Below are positions 13,329-19,844 of a stretch of DNA of 19,844 bases, piece after piece. Position numbers and translations under genes: made by a program. The notes beneath the pieces were generated by a model. That model was not told the origin of the DNA and ran no database searches. It saw nothing but the letters and a program-made list of their open reading frames with translations. Every line of letters begins with the position of its first letter. The stretch's first letter is position 1. Source of the DNA: an uncultured Sutterella sp. (lineage in GTDB: Bacteria > Pseudomonadota > Gammaproteobacteria > Burkholderiales > Burkholderiaceae_F); the NCBI GenBank assembly GCA_937943605.1, contig CALEAW010000097.1:1-19844 (forward strand), written 5' to 3'.

Positions 13329-16300
13329 ATGAATAGAAGCTTTAAAGTCGTTTTTAACAAAACGCGTGGCGCCTTAATGGTTGTCAATGAAATTACCTCT
13401 TCGGTTCAGGCCAAGGGGACAAAGACTGTGATTGCTACCGCAGTCGCCTCGGTCTTGATGGCTGGTTCGGCCTTAGCTAATACCCCTGAAACAGAAGTGA
13501 AGGTTTTGGATTGGGATACGATTACCACCCAGACCGACACATATAAACACCCAACCTTCAAGCTACATTCTGGCAAAGGTCAGGAGACCCACATCAATAC
13601 TAATGCGAATGCTGGTGTCTTCATCGCGGATTTGCTCAAAGCCGAAACTAAAGATGATTTGCTTAAAGCGCTCGGTCAAGTGGACTCAACCAATAAGACT
13701 GGGATTGTGACTGGGTTTGCTGGTGGGCAGAATTATTGGGATGCGTCGACTGGGAAGATTCCTGTTCTCGTCGATAGGTTTACAGGTCTTCCAGTGATAG
13801 GAAACAAATTTAAAGAGAAATTTAAACCTTACATCCCAACTATTGAAAAGTTAGATCAACAACTTGAAGCCGTCAACGCGGATATTCGTAATGAAGGCGA
13901 CACTCGTGTTGTCATTGGTGGGAAGGAAGGTAACTCACCAGTACTAGTCGCGACTGTTGGCGGTGATCGCATTCTCAATACGAACGTGTCGGTCGATATC
14001 TCAAGCAAGAATCCTCTAATAAATGCATTAAATGCCATTGTTCCAAAGGGAAACAACCCTGACCTAACCGTCACTCGAGTTGGCAATACATTGGTAGAAG
14101 TAAAATCCGGCAATCTTTTCGGTCTCGTTAACGGTAGTTCGGCGATTAACGTCGGGAATATCATCGAAGCAACAGCTAATTTTGCCAATAGTGACTTCAA
14201 AGTTAATCCAAGCGCCAACTCCACTATAACGATCATTGAAGGCAATTCCAAATTAGCAATTGAAGGCACGGGTTGCGTGGCTGGTGCTTTTGGTGGTGGT
14301 TCTGCCATTGCTTTAGCCGGAAACGCAACTTCTAACGTTACTGGCAATACAACGATCGTTATCAATAACTCTGGCGTCAATGACGGCAAGAGCATTGACT
14401 CCTTATCTGTTGGCGTTATCGGTGGTGGTTTGGCTGTTGCTGGTTTTGGTGGAACAAGCTCAACAGCAACAGGTACGAATGAAGACAACTACACCCTGCT
14501 TGATCTGCAGAAAGGCGTCGTCGTCGGTGCGATTGGCGGCGGTGTTGCAGCCGCGGGTGATGCTGTTGTTCAAAAATATGTCGATGACCTAAAGCTGCCT
14601 GGAAAAGTGACTGTCACATCCACTGAATCTGGCACGGCTAGTTCGACGTCTCAGAAAGTACTGATCAATCTAGGTAAAGACGTAGCAACTGCCGGCGTGA
14701 TCGGTGGTGGTGTAGCGTTCGCCGATGCCTTTGGACAGAAAGACACCAATAAAGGCACAAGTTCAGCCCTTGCTAAGTCTGTCCTGATTAGCATTGACGG
14801 TCCACAACAGCTTGACGGTGCAAATAAGTCCAAACTTCACGGCTCTGTTGCAAAGGCCAAGAAAGTTCTTCAGGCTTTGCAGGGATCTAACCCTGACACG
14901 AATAAACTCTTGACTGACATCAAGGACATCGCCAAGGATGTTCAAGTAGCTGGTGCTCACGTCGGAAATATGGCAGGCGGTGTTGCAGTTTCTCGTGGTT
15001 CTTTTGTCGATTTCAACGACCAAAATGCCGTTGAAGCCTCTAGTACGGTCAACGAAGCTAACATAATCATCAACGGTGGTTATAACGTTGGTACTGGTCT
15101 TGGTGGCCTCGCCATTGGTCTTGATAAGAGCGGTGGTACACGTGACACGGTTAATCATGCTACCTCAACTGTCAAGCAAGGCTCGTTGCTTATCAATGGT
15201 GGTGAAAACGTTTTAGTTACCGCCGGCGGTATTGCTTTCGCGACTACGCTTGATGATACCGCTGATCATGCTGGTGACAATTCCACTGTTAAGGCGAAGT
15301 CCAGCGTGGTTAATGTCGGCGTTAAAGTTGCTAAGGGTACAGTTGATGGCCTCTTTGGTGGTGGCATTGCCATTGATGCCACAGGTGTAGGCATCAATAA
15401 TGCAACAGCCTCAACAACTGGTGTTGAGTTGACAGTTTCTGGCGGTGAAGTCAATGTAGCAAATTTGGATCCTATCACTGGTCTGATCGTTGGCTTGAAA
15501 GAGGATAAACCTTCGAGAGGTAGCTACGTCTTCCAGACGGCTAAGCTTGTTGAAACAGCCGATGCTGCTATTGTTGGTGGCGGCTTAGCTACTGGCAATG
15601 GTGCACTTGCTAACGTTAAAAATGTGAAGATTGAACTTAATGGCGGTAAGGTCAACGGTAACGTTGTCGCTGGTGGCGCAGCCACACTCGGCGCTTCGTC
15701 GAAGGTGACAACGGCTGAAATTGATATTGATGGCGCCGAAGTTACTGGTGATATTTACGGTGGTGGCCTTGCGGGTAGTCCAGACAATAACAAGTTCAAC
15801 GACCACTACAATGCACCAACTTCCCATGTCGAAACGACAAACATCAATTTATCGAGCGGCACCCTCAACGGCGATGTGTATCTCGGTGGTTTTGTCTATG
15901 ACGGCAATAAGGCTGAAGTCACCTCTTCCGTTGGTACAGGCACCGTTCATTTAGATGGCGCCTTTAACTTCAAGGGTGACAAGATCGATGGCTCTGGTGC
16001 AAAGACCTCGCATTTAGTTATCACCGGTGACGTTGACCTCGCTAAGAAGACTGAAACGGCTACCCTCTTCGTAGATCAGAAAAACGTCGTCATTGGAGGC
16101 TTTGACAACATCAACGGTGAACACGGTTCTTTGAAGAACGCTGACTTTGCTTTCGGCGACAAGAAGAACAGCACGATTACTGGCGGTCAATTCGACTTCG
16201 TCAATGTGACTGATGGCAACGAAAACAAGCTCATGACGCTTGAAGGTAATGCAGCCGTAGCTATTACTGGTGATGCAGCTAACAAGTTCGTTGTGACCAA

Positions 16301-17777
16301 TGGTGTCTTGGGCTTAGGTACTGACGCTATGGCCAAGGACGCAGCCCATGCTAAGGGTAACTATGCAGGTGATGCTGCACTGTACTTGTCTGGTACGGTT
16401 CATCTTGATGGTAAGAAAATTACTGTTGGCAAGACCGATAAGACTGGCGTAGCCATCGGCAAGAACGGTATGTTGATCGTTGATGCTGGCCTTGAAAAAG
16501 GTGAAACCGCTAATCAGACCGTAGTCACCAAGGTTGAAGATGGTAGCATCACCGCTGACGGCGGCAAGCTCCACTATGTGAACGTTGCCGAACAGGGCCT
16601 TGTTCAGATTGCTGGTACCGACAAGATGGAAGCCACGGTTGATAACGTGCTCTTTGAAATCGTTGAAAAACAGGGCGGTTTGATCGGCTTTGAAGTCGTC
16701 AAGGATCAAGGCAAACTCGACAATCTCGGTGTCGGCGACTTCAACACTGGCGCTCTCCAGCAGATCGCTGGCCAGAAGGACGAAGCTTCTGAATTCATCA
16801 ATGGCTTCATGAACGGTCAGACAAGAGTTGCGTTAAGTGGCGCCGACCGTAACGCCAAGTTGAAGTCTGCCTTCAACCTCGGTGCCGCCGCTGGTGTCCA
16901 GACGGCTGGTATCGATAGCGCCTTGATGGGTATCGACGAAGCCACGAAGCGTGCCTCTTTGACGAACGTCTTTAATGACGGTTGGACGGGCTTTGCTTCT
17001 GTGACGGGTAACCAGTTGAAGTTTGGTGATAGCAGCGATGCGCTCGAAACGAAGACGAAGTTGGCCGGTGTTGCTGTTGGTGGTGAATACACCAAGGGCG
17101 ATATGACGTTCGGTGCGTTGGGTCACTTCGGTTCTGGCGACGTTAAGGGTCAGGGTCGCAATAGTGGCGTTAAGAATGACGTCGACTACTACGGCTTCCA
17201 GGCTTATGCCGCTAAGCGTATTAACCAGTTCAACGTCGTTGGCCAGTTGGGCTACGTGATGACAAAGAACGACATTACGCACGATGTGGGCCAGTCCACG
17301 AAGGTTGATGCCGATGTCTTCACGATGGGTGTCCGCGGCGAAATGAACTACGCCATTAACGACACGTGGAACGCTGTGCCATATGTTGGTTTGAACTGGC
17401 TCCGTGTTTCGACCGATGCCTATACGACCAACAAGGGTATCCGTGTTGATTCGACCGATCAGGATCTGATCAACATGCCGATCGGTGTGGCGATCTCTGG
17501 CGACTGCTCGAATGTTGCTGGTTGGACGGTTCGACCGGTGGTTGATGTCGCTTACGTCCATACGTTTGGCGATACCGATCTCGATGCAACGAGCCACGTT
17601 GGTGAAGCTGCCATGGGCACGACGCTTGACGTTTGGAGCGAAAACGTAGGTCGCTTCTCCGTCGGCGCTGAAGCACGCAACGGCAACATGGGCTTTGGCT
17701 TTAAGCTCGGCGGTGCTAAGGGTGACGGTGGTCACGAAGAATTCTTTGGTCAGTTAAATGCCAAGTATGTCTTCTAA
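13329..17777 (+). CDS. ESPR-type autotransporter (type Va secreted outer-membrane protein)
   Basis: A 1482-residue autotransporter. Residues 1 to about 35 are an extended signal peptide region (MNRSFKVVFNKTRGALMVVN), followed by a hydrophobic core (TVIATAVASVLMAGSALA) and predicted cleavage after SALA, near residue 51. The passenger, about 52-1150, is rich in Gly, Asn, Thr and Val, has a single Cys (316), and has about twelve GGG/GG-x-A motifs between residues 318 and 860, typical of a beta-helix displayed outside the cell. A helical linker (about 1150-1215) leads to a beta-barrel from about 1217 (DGWTGFASVTGNQLKFG) to the C-terminal Phe of NAKYVF, the outer-membrane insertion signal. AAAGGG lies eight bases upstream of the ATG. 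No protease or lipase motif was seen in the passenger, so an adhesin or surface-structural role is the likeliest, by inference. A terminator follows. Confidence 0.95.
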   Translation: MNRSFKVVFNKTRGALMVVNEITSSVQAKGTKTVIATAVASVLMAGSALANTPETEVKVLDWDTITTQTDTYKHPTFKLHSGKGQETHINTNANAGVFIADLLKAETKDDLLKALGQVDSTNKTGIVTGFAGGQNYWDASTGKIPVLVDRFTGLPVIGNKFKEKFKPYIPTIEKLDQQLEAVNADIRNEGDTRVVIGGKEGNSPVLVATVGGDRILNTNVSVDISSKNPLINALNAIVPKGNNPDLTVTRVGNTLVEVKSGNLFGLVNGSSAINVGNIIEATANFANSDFKVNPSANSTITIIEGNSKLAIEGTGCVAGAFGGGSAIALAGNATSNVTGNTTIVINNSGVNDGKSIDSLSVGVIGGGLAVAGFGGTSSTATGTNEDNYTLLDLQKGVVVGAIGGGVAAAGDAVVQKYVDDLKLPGKVTVTSTESGTASSTSQKVLINLGKDVATAGVIGGGVAFADAFGQKDTNKGTSSALAKSVLISIDGPQQLDGANKSKLHGSVAKAKKVLQALQGSNPDTNKLLTDIKDIAKDVQVAGAHVGNMAGGVAVSRGSFVDFNDQNAVEASSTVNEANIIINGGYNVGTGLGGLAIGLDKSGGTRDTVNHATSTVKQGSLLINGGENVLVTAGGIAFATTLDDTADHAGDNSTVKAKSSVVNVGVKVAKGTVDGLFGGGIAIDATGVGINNATASTTGVELTVSGGEVNVANLDPITGLIVGLKEDKPSRGSYVFQTAKLVETADAAIVGGGLATGNGALANVKNVKIELNGGKVNGNVVAGGAATLGASSKVTTAEIDIDGAEVTGDIYGGGLAGSPDNNKFNDHYNAPTSHVETTNINLSSGTLNGDVYLGGFVYDGNKAEVTSSVGTGTVHLDGAFNFKGDKIDGSGAKTSHLVITGDVDLAKKTETATLFVDQKNVVIGGFDNINGEHGSLKNADFAFGDKKNSTITGGQFDFVNVTDGNENKLMTLEGNAAVAITGDAANKFVVTNGVLGLGTDAMAKDAAHAKGNYAGDAALYLSGTVHLDGKKITVGKTDKTGVAIGKNGMLIVDAGLEKGETANQTVVTKVEDGSITADGGKLHYVNVAEQGLVQIAGTDKMEATVDNVLFEIVEKQGGLIGFEVVKDQGKLDNLGVGDFNTGALQQIAGQKDEASEFINGFMNGQTRVALSGADRNAKLKSAFNLGAAAGVQTAGIDSALMGIDEATKRASLTNVFNDGWTGFASVTGNQLKFGDSSDALETKTKLAGVAVGGEYTKGDMTFGALGHFGSGDVKGQGRNSGVKNDVDYYGFQAYAAKRINQFNVVGQLGYVMTKNDITHDVGQSTKVDADVFTMGVRGEMNYAINDTWNAVPYVGLNWLRVSTDAYTTNKGIRVDSTDQDLINMPIGVAISGDCSNVAGWTVRPVVDVAYVHTFGDTDLDATSHVGEAAMGTTLDVWSENVGRFSVGAEARNGNMGFGFKLGGAKGDGGHEEFFGQLNAKYVF
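14282..15900 (+). repeat. Degenerate GGG-x-A repeats in the autotransporter passenger
   Basis: Copies of a Gly-rich motif begin near 14282, 14411, 14526, 14695, 14964, 15090, 15217, 15350, 15570, 15666, 15752 and 15882. Examples are AFGGGSAIAL, VIGGGLAVAG, AIGGGVAAAG, VIGGGVAFAD, LFGGGIAIDA and YGGGLAGS. Many neighbours are 42-45 codons apart, with some about half or double that. The best-preserved units (15000-15400) also share an upstream 'S-T-V ... I-N-G-G' strand pair. The DNA repeats are diverged, so they are old or under selection to vary. Confidence 0.75.
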
Positions 17778-17815
17778 TCGTTAATCACCCTACTCGGCAA
17801 TTCGAGTGTTGATTT

Positions 17816-17848
17816 GGGCTCAGCTTCTTATAGGAGCTGAGCCCTTTT
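17816..17848 (+). terminator. Intrinsic terminator of the autotransporter
   Basis: GGGCTCAGCT (17816-17825) pairs perfectly with AGCTGAGCCC (17835-17844), followed by TTTT. It lies about 40 bases past the stop. Confidence 0.9.
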
Positions 17849-18135
17849 ACTATCATAGATTTAGGGCCACAGCAAGTTGCAAACCAATGCCCCTCTCTCA
17901 TCCTATAATCACCGTTCTCCTAATCGCCCTCTTCTGTCCAACGCCTTCTGTACCTTTCTATTTGCCGTGTTGTTGGCCCTTTTGGTCATCGTTCACTCGC
18001 TTTAAATCCCTCTACCAACCTATTTATGTTTGTTTCATTGGTAAAAGTCAGGGATACTCTCATTTCGACTCGCTCTTTTGATGAGTAAACTTTAAAAAGT
18101 AGAACTCCCCACAATTGATGAACGAAAGGGAAAAA

Positions 18136-19317
18136 ATGAATAAACGCATTCCAGACAATAAAGACGACCAGGTCGATATCCCTTCAGCGTATGACTCTAA
18201 TAACATGCCTCAGACATCGATGCAGACGGTCGAAAGCGAGTCCTTGGTTTTTGATCAAATTCGCCAGGCTGTGACATACCTGCGCGATAAATTGCGAGAT
18301 ACCCCGTTAGAAAGCCCACAGGCCTCTGCTGATATTGTGTTCGAGCGTCTGCGTACACATGCCACGCAAGAGGAAATCGATCACCTCTTTAAGTTGCTTT
18401 TGGCAAAAGAAGCCAACCAGGCTGGGTTGTTCCCCAAGAAGCGTAAAGATGTTAATGCACTGAGTGAAAACTTTAGTACGGGCGGCTATCCCTATAAGCA
18501 TCGCTATCCTTTGAATAGCTACGAAAATGAACTCTACGACCTTCAGGTTGAATTACTGAAGTTCCAGGAGTGGGTAAAGCGCACCGGCCAAAAGGTGATC
18601 GTAATCTTCGAGGGGCGTGACGCTGCTGGTAAAGGTGGTACGATTCGCCGCTTTACTGAAAATCTGAACCCTCGTGGTGCCCGAGTTGTGGCTTTGTCTA
18701 AGCCCACAGAAGCCGAACAGGGTCAGTGGTACTTCCAGCGCTATGTCGCGAATTTGCCAAATCCTGGTGAAATTGTCTTCTTTGACCGTTCTTGGTATAA
18801 CCGTGCCGTTGTGGAACCGGTGATGGGCTTCTGTACGCAGGCACAAACCAATGTCTTTTTGTCAGAAGTCGCTGACTTTGAACGTAGCCTAATCCGTAGC
18901 GGTACGCACATTATTAAGTTCTGGTTGTCGATCAGTAAGGATGAGCAGCAGCGGCGCTTCCGTGGCCGTCAAGATAATCCGTTGAAGCGTTGGAAATTGT
19001 CGCCCGTTGATATTGCTTCGATGGGTAAGTGGGACGAATACTCGATCGCGATCGAACGTATGTTCCATATGTCCGATACGGCCGATACGCCCTGGACGGT
19101 GATTCGTAATGAAGATAAACGCCGCGGTCGCTTGAATGCGATCCGTGTGTTACTTCAGTCGATTGAGTATGACGGTCGTGATTTGAAGAAAGTGGGCGCG
19201 ATTGACCCGTTGATCGTGGGTCGTGCCGGTAACTTAATACCGGGCGCTTATGTCAATTCAGGCTCTAAGAGCTCCGCCTTGCGCTTTGGCTTTACGCATG
19301 GCAACTCGAATAAATAA
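18136..19317 (+). CDS. ppk2: Polyphosphate kinase 2 (PPK2 family)
   Basis: A 393-residue cytosolic enzyme that transfers phosphate between inorganic polyphosphate and nucleotides; single-domain class I PPK2 enzymes mainly make NTP from NDP and polyphosphate. The Walker A loop is GRDAAGKGG (Lys166), and FFDRSWYNRA (Asp217, Arg218) is the Walker B/Asp-Arg motif. Further family hallmarks are YENELYDLQVELLKFQEWVK, ENLNPRGARVVAL, EQGQWYFQRYV, HIIKFWLSISKDEQQRRF and PLKRWKLSPVD. Residues 1 to about 120 are a more variable, charged N-terminal extension. TTG 18115 and ATG 18118 are in frame upstream; I chose ATG 18136 because AAAGGG lies five bases before it. It is monocistronic between terminators. 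Class I is inferred from sequence resemblance to the Pseudomonas-type PPK2 subfamily. Confidence 0.93.
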   Translation: MNKRIPDNKDDQVDIPSAYDSNNMPQTSMQTVESESLVFDQIRQAVTYLRDKLRDTPLESPQASADIVFERLRTHATQEEIDHLFKLLLAKEANQAGLFPKKRKDVNALSENFSTGGYPYKHRYPLNSYENELYDLQVELLKFQEWVKRTGQKVIVIFEGRDAAGKGGTIRRFTENLNPRGARVVALSKPTEAEQGQWYFQRYVANLPNPGEIVFFDRSWYNRAVVEPVMGFCTQAQTNVFLSEVADFERSLIRSGTHIIKFWLSISKDEQQRRFRGRQDNPLKRWKLSPVDIASMGKWDEYSIAIERMFHMSDTADTPWTVIRNEDKRRGRLNAIRVLLQSIEYDGRDLKKVGAIDPLIVGRAGNLIPGAYVNSGSKSSALRFGFTHGNSNK

Positions 19318-19346
19318 TCTTTGAGAGCCTACGCTTCTAACACAAC

Positions 19347-19387
19347 AATGCCTCGGTTCGCGCAAAAGGATCGGGGCATTATTCTTT
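19347..19387 (+). terminator. Likely terminator of ppk2
   Basis: AATGCCTCG (19347-19355) pairs with CGGGGCATT (19372-19380; one G-U pair) and is followed by the T-rich ATTCTTT. The interrupted T-run makes it weaker than the other terminators here. Confidence 0.65.
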
Positions 19388-19844
19388 ATGGCGGCCGTCA
19401 GAGAGACATCATTAACGCGAATAGCACACTGACGAGAATTCAGCATTGTTTGTCGCCTCTCCATCACACGAAATGCCGTTTTTTGGGTAATATAAAAAAT
19501 TCCGCTCTAAATCCTCTGTCGGCACCCCTAGTGCGTTAGCGGGAATTCGACTCAATGCGTCGTTTTTCACACATGCTAGGGTAAATCATAATGTGTCAAA
19601 TATCTCCCCAGTGATCGGGTTTAAAACGCCTGAAAATAGGAAAAGATCTTAGGGAGTATAGAGAATTTTCTATGAACTTTGTTATATGGAAAAGCTAATC
19701 GGTTGATTGTACTTTGCCCTCCCGAAGTAATACCGCCGATAAAACCTAGAGCCATTGGCTTTCTTAAGCTATTTGCCCTATGTTTCTTTCTGTTACTGAT
19801 CCATATAATGAAATTTAGATGCTGTCACTTGATAAGGGGTTCGG
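19388..19844. other. Gene-free right end of the window
   Basis: No credible gene on either strand. Minus-strand frames of up to about 67 codons (stop near 19622) lack a good start and recognisable homology. The structured element at 19493-19547 is the only notable content. Confidence 0.45.
19493..19547 (-). terminator. Branched hairpin with T-run on the minus strand
   Basis: On the minus strand the arms AATTCC-CGCTAA and TTAGAGCGGAATT (plus 19536-19547 and 19499-19511, with small bulges) enclose an inner GCAC-TAGGG-GTGC hairpin. A six-T run (plus 19493-19498) overlaps the end of the stem. This may be the terminator of a minus-strand gene to the right of the window, or the 3' end of a small RNA. 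Confidence 0.4.

Noticed and set aside
13856..14488. 210-residue minus-strand ORF inside the autotransporter
   Set aside because: Pro/Leu/Val-rich shadow of the Gly-rich passenger on the other strand. The same applies to the minus-strand ORFs at 16314-16709 and 16833-17735.
17806..18081. 91-residue plus-strand ORF between autotransporter and ppk2
   Set aside because: It runs through the autotransporter terminator hairpin and has no RBS or protein-like composition.
1..19844. CRISPR arrays, rRNA or complete insertion sequences
   Set aside because: I looked for regularly spaced identical repeats, rRNA signatures and transposase motifs and found none.

Overview
The window looks like chromosomal DNA from a Gram-negative betaproteobacterium, probably a gut Sutterellaceae-type organism (Parasutterella, Turicimonas or Sutterella relatives). 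This rests on a very large autotransporter with an extended signal peptide (ESPR), moderate GC content, a class I-type PPK2, and a UmuD-like peptidase. The genus assignment is inference from gene style; the window contains no rRNA or other marker gene.

Layout, left to right. (1) 1-443: a small HigA-like helix-turn-helix gene behind a structured leader. (2) 575-3147, minus strand: a TPR-SUFU-DUF2185 (Imm33-type) gene split in two by an apparent one-base deletion near 976. (3) 3381-5080, minus strand: a UmuD-type S24 peptidase with an AT-hook-like N-terminal extension, then a signal-peptide-bearing periplasmic or surface protein. (4) 5326-8591: an accessory patch. It holds a DinJ/RelB antitoxin pseudogene with three single-base indels, a second-position gene with a nonsense codon, a complete XerC/D-type tyrosine recombinase, a DUF6429-like gene, and an intact RelB-type antitoxin followed by a frameshifted, start-less RelE toxin. 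(5) 8707-12176, minus strand: a DUF4332 protein, a gene-free spacer with a perfect FNR box, and a second, intact TPR-SUFU-DUF2185 gene. (6) 12330-19317, plus strand: a four-helix membrane protein, a 1482-residue autotransporter and a polyphosphate kinase 2, each followed by an intrinsic terminator.

The most interesting content is the pair of full-length paralogues that join TPR-like repeats to two domains known separately as immunity modules of bacterial polymorphic toxin systems (SUFU and DUF2185/Imm33). They lie in the same orientation about 6.5 kb apart, with the recombinase and decaying toxin-antitoxin genes between them. No toxin partner is visible. The intact copy reads through the domain junction, and this is what reveals the frameshift in the first copy. 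Several genes in the accessory patch are decaying through single-base indels, leaving antitoxin-type genes without working toxins.
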